In this document: piece after piece, positions 1-12,400 of the stretch
Numbering within the stretch: the first letter of the stretch is position 1
Layout: every line of letters starts with the position of its first letter
From: Coriaria nepalensis
Lineage: Eukaryota; Streptophyta; Magnoliopsida; Cucurbitales; Coriariaceae
Length of the DNA: 64,000 bases
Direction of reading: 5' to 3'
Assembly: GCA_027186245.1 (NCBI GenBank)
Contig: CP114482.1
Span: forward strand, 23,083,209 to 23,147,208
The notes under the pieces: model-generated
The model's database searches: none
Seen by the model: the letters and a program-made list of their open reading frames with translations, nothing else
Told to the model about the DNA's origin: nothing
Translations under genes and position numbers: made by a program

Positions 1-5
1 AAAAT

Positions 6-145
6 ATGACTTGAACGCTAAAAAAGGCATAGTTGCCATCAATATATCAGTTGCAAGTTATGCACGAAAGTCGCGTTTTAAATGCAAATAGAGAATTGGT
101 TCAAAGTGCCTTCAAACAATTTAATGATTGAAAAGACTGAGTGAT
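6..145 (+). repeat. Monomer A (type copy), 140 bp
   Basis: First monomer of the trimer, recognised by ATGACTTGAACGCTAAAAAA at its start. It then shows GCATAG, AGTTGCCATCAATAGATCAA, a GCACGAAAGTCGCG stretch, GAATTGGTTCGAAG (GGTTCAAAG in some copies) and ends GAAAAGACTGAGTGAT. It aligns along its length with monomers B and C: ATGCAT or GGCAT near base 30, TAGAT(C/T)AA near base 45, GCAAGTTATGCACGAAAG near base 55, and TTCGAA near base 100. Main subtypes seen: ordinary A; a CTAAGAAATGC subtype, often with GGACTAAAGTTGCG; and the diverged A* (see 4479-4755). Unit boundaries are my choice; another phase would be equally valid. Confidence 0.9.
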
Positions 146-288
146 ATGCTTTTTAATGCTAAAATAATGCATTGTTATCTTCAATAGATTAATTACAAGT
201 TATGTAAGAAAATAATATTTGAAGGGCGAAAATAGAATTCGTTCGAATTAATTTAGAATGATTTAAAGACTAAAAGAGACTCAATGAC
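146..288 (+). repeat. Monomer B (type copy), 143 bp
   Basis: Second monomer, starting ATGCTTTTTAATGCTAAAAT. It is the most AT-rich of the three (about 27% G+C by hand count, against about 35% in A and C). It carries TAGATTAATTACAAG where A and C have TAGATCAA-TGCAAG, and AAGAAAATAATATTTGAAGGG where A and C have the GCACGAAAGTC block. It nearly always contains an EcoRI site (GAATTC) followed directly by GTTCGAA. Two linked haplotypes recur: B1 (GAATTAATTTAGAATGATTT then AAGACTAAAAGAGACTCAATG) and B2 (GAACTAATTT, later AATGACAAG or AATGACTAG, then AGAGACTCAGTG). A third form has one base deleted after ATATTTG (see 30236-38577). Confidence 0.9.
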
Positions 289-424
289 ATGACTTTAAGG
301 CTAAACAAATGCATTGTTACCTTCAATAGATCAACTGCAAGTTACGCACGAAAGTCGTGTTTAAAGGCCGAATTTCGTTCGAAGCGATTTAGAATGATTT
401 ACTGACTAAAAGAGACGAAAAAGT
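289..424 (+). repeat. Monomer C (type copy), 136 bp
   Basis: Third monomer, starting ATGACTTTAAGGCTAAACAA. It then shows ATGCATTGTT, a (G/A)CCTTCAATAGATCAACTG or GCCTATAATAGATCAACTG segment, AAGTTACGCACGAAAGTC or AAGTTATGCACGAAAGTC, a GGCCGAATTTCGTTCGAAG segment, and ends ACTGACTAAAAGAGACGCA. It is the shortest monomer; relative to A it lacks a few bases in the second half. Subtypes: C1 (ACCTTC, TTCGTTCGAAGCG), C2 (GCCTATAAT, TTCATTCGTAGTG or TTCGTTCGTAGTG) and C3 (AAATGCCGAATTTCATACG). C1 holds the CENP-B-box-like stretch annotated separately. Confidence 0.9.
373..389 (+). promoter_or_regulatory. CENP-B-box-like 17-mer in C1 monomers (representative copy)
   Basis: The bases read TTTCGTTCGAAGCGATT. 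Compared with the known mammalian CENP-B box YTTCGTTGGAARCGGGA, 13 of 17 positions agree, including TTCG, the central A and CG. The mismatches are position 8 (C for G) and positions 15-17 (ATT for GGA). Of the nine positions usually called essential (TTCG, A, CGGG), seven agree. The same stretch recurs in most C1 monomers, for example at 792-808. In C2 and C3 monomers it is degraded (TTCATTCGTAGTG or TTCATACGAAGTG). The last two essential Gs are missing, so binding by a CENP-B-like protein is unproven; the match may be chance or ancestry of a shared TTCGTTCGAA core. Confidence 0.3.
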
Positions 425-2779
425 ATGACTTGAACGCTAAAAAAGGCATTGTTGCCATCAATAGATTAATTGCAAGTTATGCACGAAAGTCGCGTTTTAA
501 ATGCAAATAGAGAATTGGTTCAAAGTGCCTTCAAACAATTTAATGATTGAAAAGACTGAGTGATATGCTTTTTAATGCTAAAATAATGCATAGTTATCTT
601 CAATAGATTAATTACAAGGTATGTAAGAAAATAATATTTGAAGGGCGAAAATAGAATTCGTTCGAATTAATTTAGAATGATTTAAAGACTAAAAGAGACT
701 CAACGAGATGACTTTAAGGCTAAACAAATGCATTGTTACCTTCAATAGATCAACTGCAAGTTACGCACGAAAGTCGTGTTTAAAGGCCGAATTTCGTTCG
801 AAGCGATTTAGAATGATTTACTGACTAAAAGAGACGAAAAAATATGACTTGAACGCTAAAAAAGGCATAGTTGCCATCAATAGATCAGTTGCAAGTTATG
901 CACGAAAGTCGCGTTTTAAATGCAAATACAGAATTGGTTCAAAGTGCCTTCAAACAATTTAATGATTGAAAAGACTGAGTGATATGCTTTTTAATGCTAA
1001 AATAATGCATTGTTGTCTTCAATAGATTAATTACAATTTATGTAAGAAAATAATATTTGAAGGGTGAAAATTGAATTCGTTTGAACTAATTTAGAATGAT
1101 TTAATGACAAGAAGAGACTCAGTGACATGACTTTAAGGCTAAACAAATGCATTGTTGCCTATAATATATCAACTGCAAGTTATGCACGAAAGTCATGTTT
1201 AAAGGCCGAATTTCGTTGGTAGTGATTTAGAATGATTTACTGACTAAAAGAGACGCAAAAATATGACTTGAACGCTAAAAAATGCATAGTTGCCATCAAT
1301 AGATCAATTGCAAGTTATGCACGAAAGTCGCGTTTTAAATGCAAAAAGAGAATTGGTTCGAAGTGCCTTCAAACAATTTAATGATTGAAAAGACTGAGTG
1401 ATATGCTTTTTAATGCTAAAACAATGCATAGTTATCTTCAATAGATTAATTACAAATTATGGAAGAAAATAATATTTGAATGGCGAAAATAGAATTCGTT
1501 CGAACTAATTTAGAATGATTTAATGACTAGAAGAGACTCAATGACATGACTTTAAGGCTAAACAAATGCATTGTTACCTTCAGTAGATCAACTGCAAGTT
1601 ACGCACGAAAGTCATGTTTAAAGGCCGAATTTCGTTCGAAGCGATTCATAATGATTTACAGACTAAAAGAGACGCAAAAATATGACTTGAACGCTAAAAA
1701 AGGCATAGTTGCGATCAATAGATCAATTGCAAGTTATGCACGAAAGTCGCGTTTTAAATGCAAAAAGAGAATTGGTTCGAAGTGCCTACAAACAATTTAA
1801 TGATTTAAAAGACTGAGTGATATGCTTTTTAATGCTAAAATAATGCATTGTTGTCTTCAATAGATTAATTACAGGTTATGTAAGAAAATAATATTTGAAG
1901 GGCGAAAATAGAATTCGTTCGAACTAATTTAGAATGATTTAATGACTAGAAGAGACTCAGTGACATGACTTTAAGGCTAAACAAATGCATTGTCGCCTAT
2001 AATAGATCAACTGCAAGTTATGCACGAAAGTCATGTTTAAAGGCCGAATTTCATTCGTAGTGATTTAGAATGATTTACTGACTAAAAGAGACGCAAAAAT
2101 ATGACTTGAACCCTAAAAAATGCATAGTTGCCATCAATAGATCAATTGCAAGTTATGCACGAAAGTCGCGTTTTAAATGCAAAAAGAGAATTGGTTCGAA
2201 GTGCCTTCAAACAATTTAATGATTGAAAAGACTGAATGATATGCTTTTTAATGCTAAAATAATGCATTGTTATCTTCAATAGATTAATTACAAGTTATGT
2301 AAGAAAATAATATTTGAAGGGCGAAAATAGAATTCGTTCGAACTAATTTAGAATGATTTAATGACTAGAAGAGACTCAGTGACATGACTTTAAGGCTAAA
2401 CAAATGCATTGTTGCCTTCAATAGATCAACTGCAAGTTATGCACGAAAGTCATGTTTAAAGGCCGAATTTCGTTCGAAGCGATTCAGAATGATTTATTGA
2501 CTAAAAGAGACGCAAAAATATGACTTGAACGCTAAAAAAGGCATAGTTGGCATCAATAGATCAATTGCAAGTTATGCACGAAAGTCGGGTTTTAAATGCA
2601 AAAAGAGAATTGGTTCGAAGTGCCTACAAACAATTTAATGATTGAAAAGACTGAGTGATATGCTTTTTAATGCTAAAATAATGCATTGTTGTCTTCAATA
2701 GATTAATTACAGAGTATGTAAGAAAATAATATTTGAAGGGCGAAAATAGAATTCGTTCGAACTAATTTAGAATGATTTA

Positions 2780-5700
2780 ATGACTAGAAGAGACTCAGTG
2801 ACATGACCTTAAGGCTAAACAAATGCATTGTTGCCTATAATAGATCAACTGCAAGTTATGCACGAAAGTCATGTTTAAAGGCCGAATTTCGTTCGTAGGG
2901 ATTTAGAAAGATTTACTGACTAAAAGAGACGCAAAAATATGACTTGAACGCTAAGAAATGCATAGTTGCCATCTATTGATCAATTGCAAGTTATGCACTA
3001 AAGTTGCATTTTAAATGCAAAAAGAGAATTGGTTCGAAGTGCCTTCAAACAATTTGATGATTGAAAAGACTGAGTGATATGCTTTTTAATGCTAAAATAA
3101 TGCATAGTTATCTTCAATATATTAATTACAAATTATGGAAGAAAATAATATTTGAATGGCGAAAATAGAATTCGTTCGAACTAATTTAGAATGATTTAAT
3201 GACTAGAAGAGACTCAATGACATGACTTTAAGGCTAAACAAATGCATTGTTACCTTCAGTAGATCAACTGCAAGTTACGCACGAAAGTCATGTTTAAAGG
3301 CCGAATTTCGTTCGAAGCGATTCAGAATGATTTACTGACTAAAAGAGACGCAAAAATATGACTTGAACGCTAAAAAAGGCATAGTTGCCATCAATAGATC
3401 AATTGCAAGTTAAGCACGAAAGTCGCGTTTTAAATGCAAAAAGAGAATTCGTTCGTAGTGCCTTCAAACAATTTAACGATTGAAAAGACTGAGTGATATG
3501 CTTTTTAATGGTAAAATAATGCATTGTTGTCTTCAATAGATTAATTACAAGTTACGTAAGAAAATAATATTTGAATGGCGAAAATAGAATTCGTTCGAAC
3601 TAATTTAGAATGATTTAATGACTAGAAGAGACTCAATGACATGACTTTAAGGCTAAACAAATGCATTGTTACCTTCAGTAGATCAACTGCAAGTTACGCA
3701 CGAAAGTCATGTTTAAAGGCCGAATTTCGTTCGAAGCGATTCAGAATGATTTACTGACTAAAAGAGACGCAAAAATATGACTTGAACGCTAAAAAATGCA
3801 TAGTTGCGATCAATAGATCAATTGCAAGTTATGCACGAAAGTCGCGTTTTAAATGCAAAAAGAGAATTGGTTCGATGTGCCTACAAACAATTTAATGATT
3901 GAAAAGACTGAGTGATAGGCTTTTTAATGCTAAAATAATGCATTGTTGTCTTCAATAGATTAATTACAGGTTATGTAAGAAAATAATATTTGAAGGGCGA
4001 AAATAGAATTCGTTCGAACTAATTTAGAATGATTTAATGACTAGAAGAGACTCAGTGACATGACTTTAAGGCTAAACAAATGCATTGTCGCCTATAATAG
4101 ATCAACTGCAAGTTATGCACGAAAGTCATGTTTAAAGGCCGAATTTCATTCGTAGTGATTTAGAATGATTTACTGACTAAAAGAGACGCAAAAATATGAC
4201 TTGAACGCTAAAAAATGCATAGTTGCCATCAATAGATCAATTGCAAGTTATGCACGAAAGTCGCGTTTTAAATGCAAAAAGAGAATTGGTTCGAAGTGCC
4301 TTCAAACAATTTAATGATTGAAAAGACTGAGTGATATGCTTTTTAATGCTAAAATAATGCATTGTTATCTTCAATAGATTAATTACAAGTTATGTAAGAA
4401 AATAATATTTGAAGGGCGAAAATAGAATTCGTTCGAACTAATTTAGAATGATTTAATGACTAGAAGAGACTCAGTGACATGACTTTAAGGCTAAACAAAT
4501 GCATTGTTGCCTTCAATAGATCAACTGCAAGTTATGCACGAAAGTCATGTTTAAATGCCGAATTTCATACGAAGTGATTTAGAATGATTTACTCACTAAA
4601 GGAGACGCAAAAATATGACTTTAATGTTAAAAAAATGCATAGTTGCCATCAATAGATCAATTGCAAATTATGCATGAAGATGGCGTTCTAAAGGCAAAAA
4701 GAGAATTGGTTCGAAGTCCCGTCAAACAATTTAATGATTGAAAAGACTGAGTGATATGCTTTTTAATGCTAAAATAATGCATTGTTGTCTTCAATAGATT
4801 AATTACAAGTTATGTAAGAAAATAATATTTGAAGGGCGAAAATTGAATTCGTTCGAACTAATTTAGAATGATTTAATGACAAGAAGAGACTCAGTGACAT
4901 GACTTTAAGGCTAAACAAATGCATTGTTGCCTATAATAGATCAACTGCAAGTTATGCACGAAAGTCATGTTTAAAGGCCGAATTTCATTCGTAGTGATTT
5001 AGAATGATTTACTGACTAAAAGAGACGCAAAAATATGACTTGAACGCTAAAAAATGCATAGTTGCCATCAATAGATCAATTGCAAGTTATGCACGAAAGT
5101 CGCGTTTTAAATGCAAAAAGAGAATTGGTTCGAAGTGCCTTCAAACAATTTAATGATTGAAAAGACTGAGTGATATGCTTTTTAATGCTAAAATAATGCA
5201 TAGTTATCTTCAATAGATTAATTACAAGTTATGTAAGAAAATAATATTTGAAGGGCGAAAATAGAATTCGTTCGAATTAATTTAGAATGATTTAAAGACT
5301 AAAAGAGACTCAATGAGATGACTTTAAGGCTAAACAAATGCATTGTTACCTTCAATAGATCAACTGCAAGTTACGCACGAAAGTCGTGTTTAAAGGCCGA
5401 ATTTCGTTCGAAGCGATTTAGAATGATTTACTGACTAAAAGAGACGAAAAAATATGACTTGAACGCTAAAAAAGGCATAGTTGCCATCAATAGATCAAGT
5501 CCAAGTTATGCACGAAAGTCGCGTTTTAAATGCAAATACAGAATTGGTTCAAAGTGCCTTCAAACAATTTAATGATTGAAAAGACTGAGTTATATGCTTT
5601 TTAATGCTAAAATAATGCATTGTTGTCTTCAATAGATTAATTACAAGTTATGTATGAAAATAATATTTGAAGGGCGGAAATTGAATTCGTTCGAACTAAT

Positions 5701-6480
5701 TTAGAATGATTTAATGACAAGAAGAGACTCAGTGACATGACTTTAAGGCTAAACAAATGCATTGTTGCCTATAATAGATCAACTGCAAGTTATGCACGAA
5801 AGTCATGTTTAAAGCCCGAATTTCATTCGTAGTGATTTAGAATGATTTACTGACTAAAAGAGACGCAAAAATATGACTTGAACGCTAAAAAATGCATAGT
5901 TGCCATCAATAGATCAATTGCATGTTATGCACTAAAGTTGCATTTTAAATGCAAAAAGAGAATTGGTTCGAAGTGCCTTCAAACAATTTAATGATTGAAA
6001 ATACTGAGTGATATGCTTTTTAATGCTAAAATAATGCATTGTTGTCTTCAATAGATTAATTACAAGTTATGTATGAAAATAATATTTGAAGGGCAAAAAT
6101 AGAATTCGTTCGAATTAATTTAGAATGATTTAAAGACAAAAAGAGACTCAATGACATGACTTTAAGGCTAAACAAATGCATTGTTACCTTCAGTAGATCA
6201 ACTGCAAGTTACGCACGAAAGTCATGTTTAAAGGCCGAATTTCGTTCGAAGCGATTCAGAATGATTTATTGACTAAAAGAGACGCAAAAATATGACTTGA
6301 ACGCTAAAAAAGGCATAGTTGGCATCAATAGATCAATTGCAAGTTATGCACGAAAGTCGGGTTTTAAATGCAAAAAGAGAATTGGTTCGAAGTGCCTACA
6401 AACAATTTAATGATTGAAAAGACTGAGTGATATGCTTTTTAATGCTAAAATAATGCATTGTTGTCTTCAATAGATTAATT
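2780..6480 (+). repeat. Left copy of a 3.7-kb block duplicated 18864 bp away
   Basis: Rare variants here recur at a constant offset of 18864 bp (45 x 419 + 9): ACATGACCTTAAGG at 2801 and 21665; AATTTGATGA at 3051 and 21915; the C3-A* marker at 4591 and 23455; and the TCGGGTTTT variant at 6358 and 25222. The left limit lies between 2700 and 2780, where B sequence stops matching. The right limit is about 6480. Several kilobases of 4611- and 3354-bp super-repeats lie between the two copies. Confidence 0.8.
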
Positions 6481-9400
6481 ACAATTTATGTAAGAAAATA
6501 ATATTTGAAGGGCGAAAATAGAATTCGTTCGAACTAATTTAGAATGATTTAATGACTAGAAGAGACTCAGTGACATGACTTTAAGGCTAAACAAATGCAT
6601 TGTTGCCTTCAATAGATCAACTGCAAGTTATGCACGAAAGTCATGTTTAAATGCCGAATTTCATACGAAGTGATTTAGAATGATTTACTCACTAAAGGAG
6701 ACGCAAAAATATGACTTTAAAGTTAAAAAAATGCATAGTTGCCATCAATAGATCAATTGCAAATTATGCATGAAGATGGCGTTCTAAAGGCAAAAAGAGA
6801 ATTGGTTCGAAGTCCCGTCAAACAATTTAATGATTGAAAAGACTGAGTGATATGCTTTTTAATGCTAAAATAATGCATTGTTGTCTTCAATAGATTAATT
6901 ACAAGTTATGTAAGAAAATAATATTTGAAGGGCGAAAATTGAATTCGTTCGAACTAATTTAGAATGATTTAATGACAAGAAGAGACTCAGTGACATGACT
7001 TTAAGGCTAAACAAATGCATTGTTGCCTATAATAGATCAACTGCAAGTTATGCACGAAAGTCATGTTTAAAGGCCGAATTTCATTCGTAGTGATTTAGAA
7101 TGATTTACTGACTAAAAGAGACGCAAAAATATGACTTGAACGCTAAAAAATGCATAGTTGCCATCAATAGATCAATTGCAAGTTATGCACGAAAGTCGCG
7201 TTTTAAATGCAAAAAGAGAATTGGTTCGAAGTGCCTTCAAACAATTTAATGATTGAAAAGACTGAGTGATATGCTTTTTAATGCTAAAATAATGCATAGT
7301 TATCTTCAATAGATTAATTACAAGTTATGTAAGAAAATAATATTTGAAGGGCGAAAATAGAATTCGTTCGAATTAATTTAGAATGATTTAAAGACTAAAA
7401 GAGACTCAATGAGATGACTTTAAGGCTAAACAAATGCATTGTTACCTTCAATAGATCAACTGCAAGTTACGCACGAAAGTCGTGTTTAAAGGCCGAATTT
7501 CGTTCGAAGCGATTTAGAATGATTTACTGACTAAAAGAGACGAAAAAATATGACTTGAACGCTAAAAAAGGCATAGTTGCCATCAATAGATCAAGTCCAA
7601 GTTATGCACGAAAGTCGCGTTTTAAATGCAAATACAGAATTGGTTCAAAGTGCCTTCAAACAATTTAATGATTGAAAAGACTGAGTTATATGCTTTTTAA
7701 TGCTAAAATAATGCATTGTTGTCTTCAATAGATTAATTACAAGTTATGTATGAAAATAATATTTGAAGGGCGGAAATTGAATTCGTTCGAACTAATTTAG
7801 AATGATTTAATGACAAGAAGAGACTCAGTGACATGACTTTAAGGCTAAACAAATGCATTGTTGCCTATAATAGATCAACTGCAAGTTATGCACGAAAGTC
7901 ATGTTTAAAGCCCGAATTTCATTCGTAGTGATTTAGAATGATTTACTGACTAAAAGAGACGCAAAAATATGACTTGAACGCTAAAAAATGCATAGTTGCC
8001 ATCAATAGATCAATTGCATGTTATGCACTAAAGTTGCATTTTAAATGCAAAAAGAGAATTGGTTCGAAGTGCCTTCAAACAATTTAATGATTGAAAATAC
8101 TGAGTGATATGCTTTTTAATGCTAAAATAATGCATTGTTGTCTTCAATAGATTAATTACAAGTTATGTATGAAAATAATATTTGAAGGGCAAAAATAGAA
8201 TTCGTTCGAATTAATTTAGAATGATTTAAAGACTAAAAGAGACTCAATGACATGACTTTAAGGCTAAACAAATGCATTGTTACCTTCAGTAGATCAACTG
8301 CAAGTTACGCACGAAAGTCATGTTTAAAGGCCGAATTTCATTCGAAGCGATTCAGAATGATTTATTGACTAAAAGAGACGCAAAAATATGACTTGAACGC
8401 TAAAAAAGGCATAGTTGGCATCAATAGATCAATTGCAAGTTATGCACGAAAGTCGGGTTTTAAATGCAAAAAGAGAATTGGTTCGAAGTGCCTACAAACA
8501 ATTTAATGATTGAAAAGACTGAGTGATATGCTTTTTAATGCTAAAATAATGCATTGTTGTCTTCAATAGATTAATTACAGGTTATGTAAGAAAATAATAT
8601 TTGAAGGGCGAAAATAGAATTCGTTCGAACTAATTTAGAATGATTTAATGACTAGAAGAGACTCAGTGACATGACTTTAAGGCTAAACAAATGCATTGTT
8701 GCCTATAATAGATCAACTGCAAGTTATGCAAGAAAGTCATGTTTAAAGGCCGAATTTCATTCGTAGTGATTTAGAATGATTTACTGACTAAAAGAGACGA
8801 AAAAATATGACTTGAACGCTAAAAAAGGCATAGTTGCCATCAATAGATCAATTGTAAGTTATGCACGAAAGTCGCGTTTTAAATGCAAATACAGAATTGG
8901 TTCAAAGTGCCTTCAAACAATTTAATGATTGAAAAGACTGAGTGATATGCTTTTTAATGCTAAAATAATGCATTGTTGTCTTCAATAGATTAATTACAAT
9001 TTATGTAAGAAAATAATATTTGAAGGGCGAAAATAGAATTCGTTCGAACTAATTTAGAATGATTTAATGACTAGAAGAGACTCAGTGACATGACTTTAAG
9101 GCTAAACAAATGCATTGTTGCCTTCAATAGATCAACTGCAAGTTATGCACGAAAGTCATGTTTAAATGCCGAATTTCATACGAAGTGATTTAGAATGATT
9201 TACTCACTAAAGGAGACGCAAAAATATGACTTTAAAGTTAAAAAAATGCATAGTTGCCATCAATAGATCAATTGCAAATTATGCATGAAGATGGCGTTCT
9301 AAAGGCAAAAAGAGAATTGGTTCGAAGTCCCGTCAAACAATTTAATGATTGAAAAGACTGAGTGATATGCTTTTTAATGCTAAAATAATGCATTGTTGTC

Positions 9401-12400
9401 TTCAATAGATTAATTACAAGTTATGTAAGAAAATAATATTTGAAGGGCGAAAATTGAATTCGTTCGAACTAATTTAGAATGATTTAATGACAAGAAGAGA
9501 CTCAGTGACATGACTTTAAGGCTAAACAAATGCATTGTTGCCTATAATAGATCAACTGCAAGTTATGCACGAAAGTCATGTTTAAAGGCCGAATTTCATT
9601 CGTAGTGATTTAGAATGATTTACTGACTAAAAGAGACGCAAAAATATGACTTGAACGCTAAAAAATGCATAGTTGCCATCAATAGATCAATTGCAAGTTA
9701 TGCACGAAAGTCGCGTTTTAAATGCAAAAAGAGAATTGGTTCGAAGTGCCTTCAAACAATTTAATGATTGAAAAGACTGAGTGATATGCTTTTTAATGCT
9801 AAAATAATGCATAGTTATCTTCAATAGATTAATTACAAGTTATGTAAGAAAATAATATTTGAAGGGCGAAAATAGAATTCGTTCGAATTAATTTAGAATG
9901 ATTTAAAGACTAAAAGAGACTCAATGAGATGACTTTAAGGCTAAACAAATGCATTGTTACCTTCAATAGATCAACTGCAAGTTACGCACGAAAGTCGTGT
10001 TTAAAGGCCGAATTTCGTTCGAAGCGATTTAGAATGATTTACTGACTAAAAGAGACGAAAAAATATGACTTGAACGCTAAAAAAGGCATAGTTGCCATCA
10101 ATAGATCAAGTCCAAGTTATGCACGAAAGTCGCGTTTTAAATGCAAATACAGAATTGGTTCAAAGTGCCTTCAAACAATTTAATGATTGAAAAGACTGAG
10201 TTATATGCTTTTTAATGCTAAAATAATGCATTGTTGTCTTCAATAGATTAATTACAAGTTATGTATGAAAATAATATTTGAAGAGCGGAAATTGAATTCG
10301 TTCGAACTAATTTAGAATGATTTAATGACAAGAAGAGACTCAGTGACATGACTTTAAGGCTAAACAAATGCATTGTTGCCTATAATAGATCAACTGCAAG
10401 TTATGCACGAAAGTCATGTTTAAAGCCCGAATTTCATTCGTAGTGATTTAGAATGATTTACTGACTAAAAGAGACGCAAAAATATGACTTGAACGCTAAA
10501 AAATGCATAGTTGCCATCAATAGATCAATTGCATGTTATGCACTAAAGTTGCATTTTAAATGCAAAAAGAGAATTGGTTCGAAGTGCCTTCAAACAATTT
10601 AATGATTGAAAATACTGAGTGATATGCTTTTTAATGCTAAAATAATGCATTGTTGTCTTCAATAGATTAATTACAAGTTATGTATGAAAATAATATTTGA
10701 AGGGCAAAAATAGAATTCGTTCGAATTAATTTAGAATGATTTAAAGACAAAAAGAGACTCAATGACATGACTTTAAGGCTAAACAAATGCATTGTTACCT
10801 TCAGTAGATCAACTGCAAGTTACGCACGAAAGTCATGTTTAAAGGCCGAATTTCGTTCGAAGCGATTCAGAATGATTTATTGACTAAAAGAGACGCAAAA
10901 ATATGACTTGAACGCTAAAAAAGGCATAGTTGGCATCAATAGATCAATTGCAAGTTATGCACGAAAGTCGGGTTTTAAATGCAAAAAGAGAATTGGTTCG
11001 AAGTGCCTACAAACAATTTAATGATTGAAAAGACTGAGTGATATGCTTTTTAATGCTAAAATAATGCATTGTTGTCTTCAATAGATTAATTACAATTTAT
11101 GTAAGAAAATAATATTTGAAGGGCGAAAATAGAATTCGTTCGAACTAATTTAGAATGATTTAATGACTAGAAGAGACTCAGTGACATGACTTTAAGGCTA
11201 AACAAATGCATTGTTGCCTTCAATAGATCAACTGCAAGTTATGCACGAAAGTCATGTTTAAATGCCGAATTTCATACGAAGTGATTTAGAATGATTTACT
11301 CACTAAAGGAGACGCAAAAATATGACTTTAAAGTTAAAAAAATGCATAGTTGCCATCAATAGATCAATTGCAAATTATGCATGAAGATGGCGTTCTAAAG
11401 GCAAAAAGAGAATTGGTTCGAAGTCCCGTCAAACAATTTAATGATTGAAAAGACTGAGTGATATGCTTTTTAATGCTAAAATAATGCATTGTTGTCTTCA
11501 ATAGATTAATTACAAGTTATGTAAGAAAATAATATTTGAAGGGCGAAAATTGAATTCGTTCGAACTAATTTAGAATGATTTAATGACAAGAAGAGACTCA
11601 GTGACATGACTTTAAGGCTAAACAAATGCATTGTTGCCTATAATAGATCAACTGCAAGTTATGCACGAAAGTCATGTTTAAAGGCCGAATTTCATTCGTA
11701 GTGATTTAGAATGATTTACTGACTAAAAGAGACGCAAAAATATGACTTGAACGCTAAAAAATGCATAGTTGCCATCAATAGATCAATTGCAAGTTATGCA
11801 CGAAAGTCGCGTTTTAAATGCAAAAAGAGAATTGGTTCGAAGTGCCTTCAAACAATTTAATGATTGAAAAGACTGAGTGATATGCTTTTTAATGCTAAAA
11901 TAATGCATAGTTATCTTCAATAGATTAATTACAAGTTATGTAAGAAAATAATATTTGAAGGGCGAAAATAGAATTCGTTCGAATTAATTTAGAATGATTT
12001 AAAGACTAAAAGAGACTCAATGAGATGACTTTAAGGCTAAACAAATGCATTGTTACCTTCAATAGATCAACTGCAAGTTACGCACGAAAGTCGTGTTTAA
12101 AGGCCGAATTTCGTTCGAAGCGATTTAGAATGATTTACTGACTAAAAGAGACGAAAAAATATGACTTGAACGCTAAAAAAGGCATAGTTGCCATCAATAG
12201 ATCAAGTCCAAGTTATGCACGAAAGTCGCGTTTTAAATGCAAATACAGAATTGGTTCAAAGTGCCTTCAAACAATTTAATGATTGAAAAGACTGAGTTAT
12301 ATGCTTTTTAATGCTAAAATAATGCATTGTTGTCTTCAATAGATTAATTACAAGTTATGTATGAAAATAATATTTGAAGGGCGGAAATTGAATTCGTTCG

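Noticed and set aside
1546..1800. Open frame of 84 codons on the + strand
   Set aside because: It is a stretch of C and A monomers in which common stop codons happen to be mutated. It shows no family resemblance, repeats its own motif (SIASYARKS, STASYARKS) because the monomers are homologous, and the same frame is closed in neighbouring units.
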